Source of the DNA: Hydnum rufescens UP504
Taxonomy: Eukaryota > Basidiomycota > Agaricomycetes > Cantharellales > Hydnaceae
DNA length: 64,000 nucleotides
Direction of reading: 5' to 3'
NCBI GenBank assembly: GCA_014904985.1
Contig: MU129054.1
Location: forward strand, 64,501 to 128,500
A program made the translations under genes and the position numbers. The notes under the pieces were generated by a model that did not search any database, was not told the origin of the DNA, and saw only the letters and a list, made by a program, of their open reading frames with translations. This document shows positions 10,857 through 20,000 of this stretch, piece after piece. Position 1 is the first letter of the stretch. Each line of letters starts with the position of its first letter.

Positions 10857-11502
10857 GCTCAACGCCGGCAATTGCCGGCACCCAAAAAGCGCCCAAGTGC
10901 CGGCGCCACAAGGACAATATGAATAATAGAAAGTATCTAGACATAAAATAAATACTATATAGTACTATTTTCACCAAGAAAAAGAAAAAGAAGATTATAA
11001 TAAGTAAGAGCCCAATAAGGCATGACATGCCTACATTGGAAAGTGGATTCGGCCACGTCTATGGGTCAGAATTGGTCCAAATTCACATATATTTGTGGTA
11101 TATGTGCACCCTACATGGGCGACTCACCATATTGGACAATCCTTTGATTTTTCGATTTTTCGCACCCTCAATTCCCTAATTAGGGAATTGAGGGTGCGAA
11201 AAATCAAAAAATCAAAGGATTGTCCAATATGGTGAATCGCCCACGTAGGGTGCACATATACCACAAATATATGTGAATTTGGACCAATTCTGACCCATAG
11301 ACGTGGCCGAATCCACTTTCCAATGTAGGCATGTCATGCCTTATTGGGCTCTTACTTATTATAATCTTCTTTTTCTTTTTCTTGGTGAAAATAGTACTAT
11401 ATAGTATTTATTTTATGTCTAGATACTTTCTATTATTCATATTGTCCTTGTGGCGCCGGCACTTGGGCGCTTTTTGGGTGCCGGCAATTGCCGATGTTGA
11501 GT
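10857..11502. repeat. Near-perfect ~645 bp palindrome with no spacer
   Basis: The axis is at about 11179/11180 within CCCTAATTAGGG. Each arm is about 320 bases and the arms agree almost throughout, from GCCGGCAATTGCCGGC at the outer edges to the axis. The differences I could spot near the centre are transitions. Each arm carries an outward-reading hydrophobic ORF starting with ATG at 11,028 (minus) and 11,331 (plus), which are mirror copies. The palindrome is the point from which the two hairpin arrays diverge. It could be a bidirectional promoter, a recombination product or a replication structure. Confidence 0.9.
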
Positions 11503-11576
11503 CTCTCCGCAATACCCACCAAGCAGGCAAAGCCAACGACCACACACCCGCAGTAGCGGGTGTGTGGCAATACAAG
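11331..11576 (+). CDS. Possible small hydrophobic ORF leading into the right array
   Basis: From the ATG at 11,331 an open frame of 82 codons begins with a strongly hydrophobic, phenylalanine/isoleucine-rich segment. It runs through the first A/C-rich unit to the splice-donor-like AAG|GTAAGT at 11,576/11,577. The first half lies in the palindrome, so the same start and hydrophobic segment exist in mirror image on the minus strand from 11,028. There a stop follows sooner (about 10,798). Joining to the next acceptor at 11,664 gives a stop after three codons. It may be a short signal-anchor peptide, or an accident of the palindrome. Confidence 0.2.
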
Positions 11577-12354
11577 GTAAGTTACAATGGCGCAAAAGAG
11601 TGGTGAAAACTGCTCTTTTTGCACTCCTTTAAATTTCTTTACTAACGAATGTTTATTACCTTAGGTCATGGCCTAATCCGGGGCACCAAGCAGGACCCCA
11701 CCCAACGACGGGCATGTGAATGGCCAAATGCCAAACAGACACACGAGACAAAAACACAACAAATGAAACGGCAACCCACAAGACCCCGATAGGCGGGAAT
11801 GCGCCCAACGAGTGGTAGTACGAACCCACCCGCCATGGCAGGTGTGTGGTTCAATATAAGGTAAGTGATTCAATACACCCAACGGCACAAAAAGTGCAGC
11901 ATTTGCTGCACTTTGCTGCACTTTTTGCGCCAGTTTTCGTTTTAATTTTTAACTAATATTGTATGTACTCTCCCAGGTGATCGCCTGAACCGGAACCCGC
12001 GAAGTAAAGACCCGCCAAACAAGACACCTTCCCCAAGACGACAAACTGCCACGCGGACACGGGCCAAACGTAACCCCCAAAATGCAACCCACCCAATAAG
12101 GACCCGAAACGAGGCGTAAACCAACAAACCGTGAATGCCCCAAACGAACCACACACCCGCTATAGAAGAAGGGTTAGGAGCTCCGATGACTGTCAAATCA
12201 AAATCTGGTTCAGCCAGTGTGTAGATAGGAGACTGTGTTTCTGTTTATTCAAATGGGTTGGTTCGCTTCGATGGTTGATCACTCTCTGCAAGATATGTAT
12301 GTGTTTATTGGAGAATGGAATGTGATATGGACTAGCAATAGTCAATGATATATC

Positions 12355-12475
12355 GTAGATGCTTATAGAGGCTTATACGTTGTATGGAATGCTTATAGAA
12401 AGGCTTATATGTGGAGGATGCTTATAGGAAGGCTTATACGTCTGGGATGCTTGTGGAAAGGCTTATACGTGTTCG
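12355..12475 (+). repeat. Short tandem repeats built on GGCTTATA
   Basis: Four imperfect copies of roughly 32-38 bases, each with a GATGCTT(A/G)T half and an AGGCTTATA(C/T)GT half, follow one another inside the insertion. They have no coding sense that I can see. Confidence 0.65.
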
Positions 12476-12930
12476 TGTTGCATTTGTTCGTTTACTGATA
12501 TTTGTGTGTCCTTGTTTCGTCCTCCTAGTCAAAATGCGGATATCTGTGGGCTATAGAATGGTCAGCACTTGGTTAGTTTGGTTAGTATGCTTCAATCTTC
12601 TTTCCTGACTCGTATTTCGTTATGCTTACCTTTTCCTTGGATGTCCAGCAACTCTAACCTTAGGTTCTGCAACTATCCTTGGCTTCAGTATTTCGCGTAG
12701 ATGGCTTCCAGTAGCTTGGTCTCAACAACCTTGAAGATGACTTAGCTCCAGATGGCTTTGGATAGACAGTTCTTTAGATATTAAGCAGAATGGTAGACAG
12801 TAGTTGACAGTGGTTGATTTCCAGAGTGAGGAGATGGGGGGGAACAAGAAAATCTGCTAGCTTATATACCTATCTGAAGGTGGCTGTGCATGGAGCAAGA
12901 ACAAAAGAGTAATAAAGCTATGAGATCATA

Positions 12931-13140
12931 GTGATGTCATGGGGGAGTCATAGTGGAGTAGAACAAAAGAGTAATAAAGAAATGATGTCATAATGCGGTC
13001 ATAGCTGAGTCATCCATAGAGTGTGATGTCATAGTGAAGTCATAGTGATGTCATTCATAAAGAGAACAAAAGGATTCATAAAGGGAATGATGTCACTAAT
13101 TTGCTGAGCTTGTGGAGTGGTTGGAGCATGATGTCACTGA
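12931..13140 (+). repeat. Cluster of six TGATGTCA motifs
   Basis: TGATGTCA occurs near 12932, 12983, 13024, 13047, 13088 and 13129, together with several AGTCAT half copies. The octamer is one transition away from the bZIP/ATF palindrome TGACGTCA. It may be only a degenerate satellite. The spacing (23-51 bases) is irregular. Confidence 0.6.
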
Positions 13141-13344
13141 TCTTGTGATGTGTTTTGGGGCTCATGGGAAGCGAAATTAAAGGACATCATCAGGTTCTGG
13201 AGATTAATCTGAGCATAGTCCAGTGGTTAAGGTGTTTTTGTTACTGGTTAATAAAAGGAACAAGTGCATGGTGTGGGATTCGATGCAGAGACAGCAGTTT
13301 GTATCCGTAATAGGCGTGCTTGGTATCATTAAATGCAATTTTTA

Positions 13345-13745
13345 ACAGCTTTCTGGGCGCGGTGGTTCCGAGCAGATCCGGTGTAAACTGACGGAGAAAT
13401 TCGTTTTTTACTGATGGGTGTTAATTCTGATAGTAATATTGTTCTGTAGAGTTCAGGTTTAATCTGTTCTTCGCGTGCTCAGTACCGTTGGATGCGGATT
13501 TTTTATATCTTTCTAGGTGCGGTTGTTCCGAGAGTATTGAATGCGAACTGACGGAGGTATTCGTTTTTTACTGGAAATCCTGGATTTTAATAATAAAATT
13601 GGCCTGGAGAGTGCAGTTTTGGTCCGTTTAACTTGTGTTTGGTACCGTTCGAAAGGTGTGAATCGTAGCTTTCTAAGCGTTATATGGGCGTACCTCTCCG
13701 ATCAAAACTGACGGAGTTATAAAACGAATTTCGTTTCTGCGCGTA
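13345..13745 (+). repeat. Three tandem ~160 bp repeats
   Basis: Three diverged copies share CTTTCT, a G-rich stretch with TCCGA, then AACTGACGGAG and TTCGTTT. The ACTGACGGAG blocks begin near 13388, 13548 and 13708, so the period is about 160 bases. No open frame is maintained across copies. Confidence 0.65.
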
Positions 13746-15013
13746 GCCGTAATTAATCTCATAATCGGTCATGTGATCGTCCAATGGCTGGAAGTTGTGT
13801 AATTTCGCTTTTTCTGATACTGGATGTTTTTATCTTCCACACTGCTGCAGCAGGTGTGGTGATTTAAGGTGAGTTTCTATACATACTGTGGCACAAAAAG
13901 AGCAGCGAAAGCTGCTCTTTTTGTGCCGTTTTGAAGTTCTAACTGACATATCTTTCATTACTCTAGGTTATGATCTGAACCAACACCCACACAAGCCCCA
14001 AGCAGAACCTGCCAAATCAAAACCGGCCAACAAGAGACCTGTCTGATGAAAACCCCCGCAACCGAAAACCCGCGGAACGAGGAAGCCACGCAAACCATAC
14101 ACCTGCCGCGGCCGCGGCGGGTGTGTGGTAATGCAAGGTAAGTTGATGTGGCGTACACAACCGCGCAAAGAGAGCAGCAAGTGCTGCTCTTTTTGTGTGG
14201 GTTTTAATATCTAACTAATGCTTGATTTTTCTAGATTATCACCTGAACCTCCACCAACGAAACAAACGGCCAAACGGAGACTGTCAAATGAACCCCCCCC
14301 CCCCAAAGCAACAGCCCGCCAACCACGACCCGCGAAAGACCCTGCGCCAAACGAGACCCCACACATGGCGAAAACCAAACCCAATGGAGCCACAAAACGA
14401 CCCAGCGCCGAGAACCCACATGAGCCACACCCGCTTTGGCGGATGTGGTAATTTCTAAGGTAAGTATTTCAAGCTACAAGTACAACTGTGCAAAAGGAGC
14501 AGCACAGGCTGCTCCTTTTGCATACCTTTTCTTTTTTTTTTACTAGTGTACTGTCAAGGTCCCCATGGCCCACACCAACCCCCATCAATCCCCTTCCCCC
14601 CGGACTCGAATCCCACGAACAATGACCCGCGAATGACCTCATGCCAAACGAGACCCCCACACACAATGAAAACCACACCCAATGAAGACATGAAACGATG
14701 CAATGCCGAGAACCCACACAAGCCACACCCGCCGAAGCGGGTGTGGCAATTTTTTAAGGTATGTATTTCAAGCTAGAAGCACGATCGCGCAAAAGGAGCA
14801 GCACAGGCTGCTCCTTTTGCATGGCTTTTCTTTTTTTCACTAACATACTGTTTATTATTCTAGGTATTCTCTGACCCCACAGCCCGCACCTACCCCCAAC
14901 CAATCCCCCCCCCCTGTGAATATGATCCACCCTCTGCAAATCCGCCGACCAAAAACCCGCCAAATAAAAACCCATGACCCCACTGAATATAAACAGCAAC
15001 CCCTGTCAAATAC

Positions 15014-15160
15014 TAGGGGAGGGAGGGGGAATAAGCTGTATAATAGTATAGTAATAATAAATCAATAATTATGTGTTATAATCCAGGGGCAGGGGATCAA
15101 TCTATATAATACATGAGTATAATAATAATAATAAATGAATAATTATGTGTAACAAACAGT
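15014..15160 (+). repeat. Two direct ~70 bp AT-rich repeats
   Basis: AGGGG, then a stretch with TATAATA and TAATAATAAAT, then GAATAATTATGTGT or CAATAATTATGTGT, occurs twice in succession (about 15,014-15,083 and 15,086-15,160). This lies just outside the last unit of the right array. Confidence 0.6.
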
Positions 15161-15287
15161 AAACAATCCCAATTACCAATAAGCCAGTATAGCCTGCTCA
15201 CCCATTCAAGGCACCAACCAGATTGTCAGGGCGACACTGCTGTCGAAGCCACAAACAGAAAGAGGAAAGAGATTAATTAACCACATG

Positions 15288-15368
15288 CTATCGCAGTGGG
15301 AATCCTGAGTATACACCACACAACAAGGGACACACAAGTCTCGCACCTATCGCAGTGGGAATCCTGAG
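15288..15368 (+). repeat. Pair of identical 22-bp direct repeats
   Basis: The same 22 bases, beginning CTATCGCAGTGGGAATCC, stand at 15288-15309 and 15347-15368, 59 bases apart. They precede a TATA-like box, so they could be upstream promoter elements or binding sites. Confidence 0.7.
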
Positions 15369-15403
15369 AGATCGAAACTGGTGATCCCCCAACTGCGAAG
15401 GGC

Positions 15404-15411
15404 TATAAATA
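15404..15411 (+). promoter_or_regulatory. Possible TATA box
   Basis: TATAAATA, about 75 bases ahead of the ATG at 15,485, is followed by a pyrimidine-rich CTTCC-repeated leader. The two 22-bp repeats lie just upstream. The arrangement looks like a compact promoter, but no recognised gene follows. Confidence 0.35.
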
Positions 15412-15484
15412 CTATTTCCTGCACACAGCCTCCAACCTTCCAGAGCCTTCCACCGTCTTCCATAACCTTCCGGATCCTCCTAGA

Positions 15485-15682
15485 ATGCCAGCTCCACAGC
15501 CCATCAGTCAGCCTCCACAGCCACCATCACTAAGCCTCACTAAGCTGACACAGCCGTGTTACGAATCCTGTGTGCACCTCCACATGGCTATGCCCCAACT
15601 TCCATATGTATCCCCCTTAGCGTATGTACTTCCAAGGCAGTGTACGCCTGGGTACTCCAAAGGTGTCCAAAGTGTCAAATGA
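15485..15682 (+). CDS. Hypothetical 65-residue protein
   Basis: An ATG-initiated frame lies downstream of the TATA-like box; its product begins with a proline/glutamine-rich segment and has no recognised domain. It overlaps the opposite-strand ORF at 15,617-15,994, so at most one of the two is likely real, unless this is only the first exon of a spliced gene. Nothing about its function can be said. Confidence 0.2.
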   Translation: MPAPQPISQPPQPPSLSLTKLTQPCYESCVHLHMAMPQLPYVSPLAYVLPRQCTPGYSKGVQSVK

Positions 15683-15994
15683 CCGTAATGACGTGGATGG
15701 AGTACGGATTGGGACAGGTGATGTGGATTCAGGGACTGGGGGTAGAGGAGGAGGAGGGGGAGTCTGGATTGGCAACTCCATGGACTCACGTGGGGAGCGA
15801 GGGAACGACAGGTGCTGACAAGGGCACCAATGCTGCCACTGGTTGACTACCCAGCCCATAGCCCGCTGGCTGAGGCCTGATAAAACAAGGGCAATAATAA
15901 TAAGAGAAATGCCAATAATGGCAAGGATGACAATAACCCCCGTAGTGAATGGAGGGAGAGAGGAGACAAGAGCATTTGAGGAAGTAGGTGCCAT
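15617..15994 (-). CDS. Hypothetical 125-residue single-pass membrane protein
   Basis: The frame starts at an ATG (complement of 15,992-15,994) and ends in TAA. After a short polar N-terminus there is one clear transmembrane segment at about residues 17-40 (rich in I, L, V and G). A tryptophan/cysteine-containing stretch follows, then a proline-rich region with a run of prolines, and a serine/threonine/proline-rich tail. This layout, a short outside part, one membrane helix and a low-complexity cytoplasmic tail, is more protein-like than any other ORF in the accessory half. It is not recognised as a family. It lies inside the right shoulder of the inverted-repeat element and may be cargo or a decayed host gene. 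Confidence 0.4.
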   Translation of the reverse strand: MAPTSSNALVSSLPPFTTGVIVILAIIGISLIIIALVLSGLSQRAMGWVVNQWQHWCPCQHLSFPRSPRESMELPIQTPPPPPLPPVPESTSPVPIRTPSTSLRSFDTLDTFGVPRRTLPWKYIR

Positions 15995-16209
15995 ATGATA
16001 GAGTCGATGAAGAATGATACTCTGACGGGTAAGTCCTTAGGCGGAAGCAAATGTCAATTTGATCCTGACACAGATGCCCCTACCCAAAGATACCCATCTG
16101 CCTCCACTGACATGGTTATTTGATCCCCCTAATACTATATTTGCCAGCTCCCCTGCACTCTAAGGTGGGAGGCAGGGGCTCCTGTGTCAGGGTCCAAAAT
16201 CACCCCTGG

Positions 16210-16262
16210 AAGCCCCAGGGGCCCCAGCATCAAAACCTCTAGTTAGACTATATAAATGCAAG
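16210..16262 (-). repeat. Right terminal inverted repeat
   Basis: The reverse complement matches the left end at 9117-9160, including the TCTAACTAGA core and an adjoining GGGGCCCC-type palindrome. The outer 11-mer TATCTAACTAG follows at 16,271-16,281. Confidence 0.6.
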
Positions 16263-16281
16263 GCTCATAATATCTAACTAG

Positions 16282-17015
16282 ACCTACATTTGTGGCTGAC
16301 TGAGTTGGTAGCTATGGCCCTTAACGCTTCCTTCAATATTGACTGCCATTTATGGATCAAAAGGACTCTTAAGTCATGAGACTAGCCTTACCAGGTTACC
16401 TAATTACATGTCTAGGTCACCCAGCTTTACTAGTGTGGCTGCCTGGTAAGACTTAGAGCTGAAATAGCCTAAATTGCATTTCTTTGACCCAAATATACTT
16501 GTACTTCTACACCCCCTCTAGTCTAAGATACTTCCAGCAATGCCCAAAAGGCTTACACGTGTACTACTCCCTGCTACAAGTCTCTCTGCCACTCATAAAT
16601 GTCTCAATATTGGTAGTACAATATGGGAAATAATTTTTTGCAATGGAAACAGCAATGAGTGCAGCACAAGTGACAAGCACAAGTAAACAGTTGTCAGCAA
16701 ATAAAGAAAATCCATCGCCCAGATCCCTACTGCACTCGTAATTGCTTCTGGAAACAAAGAATCAAGCTGGGACAACATACTGTAGATACAGTGTAGAAAC
16801 GATAACTTATTTATTGCCCAATTTTGGGTTTCATTGCTTTATTTTCTGCCCATAGTGGGAACCATGCTCTTGTTTCCTCAAGATTTCAGCAAAGAATAGC
16901 CCACAAAGCGATGTTTTAGAGGAGTAATCGACAAAATATACATTAGCCACTTTTGAGACGGCGTCTGATCACGTGCACGGTGCAAAGTTTACTTGACGTT
17001 GCCGACCCCCACCAG
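16282..17015. other. Intergenic boundary between the accessory block and the gene-dense region
   Basis: I see no gene or repeat here. The stretch separates the inverted-repeat element from the MSH6 start, and its last part must hold the MSH6 promoter. No TATA box is obvious. Confidence 0.4.
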
Positions 17016-20000
17016 ATGCCCCCCAAAGAGAAAAAAAAATCCCTGAAACAAAAGACACTCTTAGGGTTCTTTCCTAAGTCCTCTCAGCCTGGCCCCCCAC
17101 TGCCTACTGCGATAACTCCACGCCAAAAGACCTCGACAAGCAAGGTCTTGGAGAATGAGCAGGAGCCTTCAAGCAGCCCCCGGACAGCCTCACAATCTAC
17201 TCCTGCTAGCTCTCGCATGAGCGCTGCTAGCCCAATTACTAGCACCCCCGATGTTAAAATGGTGGGGAATGACGAAGAGGAAGATGGCGAGGTGAAGATT
17301 GTCCTCGGGCGTGTACGTTTACGCGTCTTTTCTCTCTAACTATTCTCCCAGACATGATCCCCGATTATTTTCACATTATAGACACGCAACAAGCGCAAAT
17401 TACTGAGCGATGATGATTCCTCAGGAGAGGCAGTAGTGGCCCCGGCGGCAATGTCTTTCGCAGACAAGCTGGTTGCCTTCAAGAAGCCACAGTCAAATAA
17501 GGGTGAACAATCTGTACACATTATGCCACATTACCTTCTCATAATATTCCCAAGGGCGGGAGGCTAAACGGACACGAACTTCACCAAGATCTACGATTTC
17601 GAGCGACGTTGACACGACCCGTTCAGAAGCAGATTCTAATCTAGTCACTTCATCCGGTCGTGCCTCTGATTTAGATACGTTCGTCCTTTCCGATGACGAT
17701 GAGGTTGAAGTCAAGGCGAGAGGCGGATCATCTACAAAGAGAAAGTTGTTATCCAGTCGACCTTCGACAGACGACGATGATCTCAATGGTGATTTTGTCG
17801 CCTCAGACGACGATATGGAGGGTGCGTCCAGAGCCAAACCAAAACCGTCCGAAACAGGAAAAAGCAAAGGAGGCAATATCACCAAGGTGGCTCATGTTCC
17901 CACTCACTAGGATATTCATTTTTGACCCGATGTGCCTGTGATGGATAGTCTCGACCGTCCTTTCTGTCTGCGTTACCATCAAATAACTTCCTGACTGCCG
18001 CAGAGCAAAGGGCGCAAAATTCGAAGAAGGACAAGACGGCCAGTGAAAACTGCTATTCATTCCTAGTTGATCGGCGTGACGTGGGCTCCTTTTTCACTCT
18101 GATGTGCAAACCATTCTCATCGATTCCTTCCTTGTTTCTAGAAAGATGGCAATCCCCCTGACTCGCCTGATTTTGATCCTCGCACTCTTTACATACCTAA
18201 ATCGACATGGAAGTCCTTCACGCCATTTGAAACACAGGTGCAGGCATTTATCCCAATTCTACCCTCTTCTGGCGTTGACCCTGGCCTATTCGTAGTTTTG
18301 GACCATCAAACAAGATCAATATGATACTGTGCTTTTCTTCCAGTATGGCCATACTCCAGATTTATCATATAATGCGTTAGAACCCTAACCTGTCCCTAAA
18401 ATTTAGGAAGGGCAAGTTTTTCGAGTATGTTGGGATATTTCGTCTACTTGGGCAACGACATTGATACTGATCTACTCTAGATTATATGAAAATGACGCCG
18501 AAATCGGGCATTCGGAATTCGATTTGGTGAGCCCCCAGGTAGTATTCTGATCTGACCATGGGGATTCATTCCATTCGGGTTGGACAGAAACTTACTGACC
18601 GTGTGAAGATGAAAATGGTATGAGATTCTCTGACGACATTGAATCAGTCGCCGCCTCTTCCAGCGGTCTAGAGATTAATCAGTCTACCCGACCTGTAGGT
18701 TGGAGTCCCGGAAATGTCCTTCGACTTTTGGGCTGCAAAGGTTCGAGATTATTCACAAATTCTCATGTTCTCCGTCTGATTTGTTTAGTTTTTGGCCAAG
18801 GTAATATGACATGCGCCTTGGTTCCAAATGTCGCTCATCGGTATCCATGGTTTTATCTGGGTAAAAGGGATACAAAGTTGGCCGAGTCGATCAGACTGAG
18901 ACCTCTCTGGGAGCCGAGATGCGTGTGGCCAAGAAAGGTGGCGCTAAGGAGATTGTCAGACGGTGAGATCATATGATCACTCTCCAGGCCTTCCACACCT
19001 GACTGGCAGGGGGTGCAGGGAACTGGGGAAAATCCTGACGAATGGGACACTTGTTGACTCCAATATGATCACTGACGATCAGGCTGGACACCTCATTTCG
19101 ATTAGGGTATGTGAACTATTCTTATGCTCAGCAATTGGATGTGATTGACTTGCTCTAATTGTATAGGAAGATGAGGGTGGGACAAGTTGCTTCGGCCTTT
19201 GCATCTTGGATGCATCTACCGGCGAGTTCAATTTGTCGACATTCACAGATGATGTTTGTGGTACCAAACTCGAAACTGTAATCCGCCAATTACGGCCAAA
19301 GGAGATTTTGTATACCAAGGTATTTGACTTCATACCGAGCTTCATCGACAACATTTCATTACCTTTATTCTCAAGGGAAATCTCTCGGTTCCAACGACTC
19401 GGTTGCTCAAGGCTCTTCTCTCTAGTTCCTGTATCTGGTCTCCGCTCCGTAAGATGGAAGGCTTGGGCTATGATGCAACTCTGGAAACCCTCGAAGAACT
19501 GTATCCTGCGGATCCAGAGAATATGGATGATGATGAGAGACCTTCAGCAATCCCTGAGGTTATCCTTTCCTTGATTAATCAGAGAGTCCCGATGGAGGCT
19601 CTTGGAAGTATGATCTGGTGAGTCATCTGCGGCGACCAAGCAGATTAACCTACGGCTGATAAGTTGGAACACAGGTATCTTCGTACGCTCAATCTGGACA
19701 AAGACATGCTTAGTATGAAAAACTTCTGCATTTATGACCCAATGCGGAAGGGCAAAGGACTTGTATTAGATGGCCAGACTTTGGCACATATTGAAGTCCG
19801 GCTTTGCCTTTCTTCAGTTTATTGCAGCCCTGTAATTATCTCACACGCTTTAACAGGTGCTCCGAAATAGTGATGGATCAGACGAGGGAAGTTTGCTCAA
19901 GTTGCTTGGGAGTTGCATTACACCATTTGGCATGCTATTCCCCGAACCCTTCAGAGGATGCATCTGATCGTTCCCTTCCCAGGAAAGCGCTTATTTAGGA

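Larger units (their letters stand above)
12160..13835. other. Foreign insertion that splits a unit of the right array
   Basis: At about 12,147 the unit hairpin begins (CACACACCCGCT) but its partner arm appears only at about 13,845-13,856 (GCAGGTGTGG). Between them is about 1.7 kb unlike the array: no intron-like hairpins, a different base composition, and several private repeats listed separately. No terminal inverted repeat, target duplication or coding gene was recognised, so its nature is open. Confidence 0.5.
11503..14990 (+). repeat. Right array: six hairpin/intron-like units, read on the plus strand
   Basis: Hairpins lie at about 11590-11623 (imperfect), 11884-11931 (with an extra stem copy), 13890-13927, 14162-14199, 14490-14521 and 14789-14820. 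Each is inside an intron-like interval with donor GTAAGT, GTGAGT or GTATGT just after an AAG, usually a branch site of the form CTAAC or CTGAC, and an acceptor ending in AG: 11577-11664, 11861-11976, 13869-13966, 14138-14234, 14460 to about 14546, and 14759-14873. The intervening ~180-base A/C-rich pieces often start with a TGAACC-like block and end with a CACACCCGC / GCGGGTGTG hairpin directly before the donor. Units 2 and 3 are separated by the 12,160-13,835 insertion. Confidence 0.78.
9094..16281. mobile_element. Putative ~7.2 kb inverted-repeat-bounded element of unknown class
   Basis: The left edge (about 9117-9140) reads TTGAATTTATATGGTCTAAC and continues TAGA. The reverse complement of the right edge (about 16,262-16,239) reads TTGCATTTATATAGTCTAAC and also continues TAGA, giving a ~24 bp terminal inverted repeat with two mismatches. 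Just outside each end is the identical 11-mer TATCTAACTAG (9094-9104 and 16,271-16,281), a candidate target-site duplication or a subterminal repeat. Both ends also carry GGGGCCCC palindromes. Inside lie two outward-running hairpin/intron arrays, a central palindrome, a foreign insertion, and a right shoulder with small ORFs. No transposase or polymerase was recognised, so it would be non-autonomous, or the resemblance to a mobile element could mislead. Confidence 0.55.

Noticed and set aside
12411..12608. 65-codon ORF in the insertion
   Set aside because: It consists largely of the tandem repeat and has no protein-like features.
9294..14821. Hairpins as Rho-independent terminators or tRNA-like genes
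   Set aside because: GC stem plus T-run resembles bacterial terminators, but this is nuclear fungal DNA and the T-run is part of the stem; no cloverleaf can be formed.
9294..14873. CRISPR array
   Set aside because: Regular hairpins with spacing can resemble one, but the organism is a fungus, the repeats are imperfect and the intervals are themselves related.
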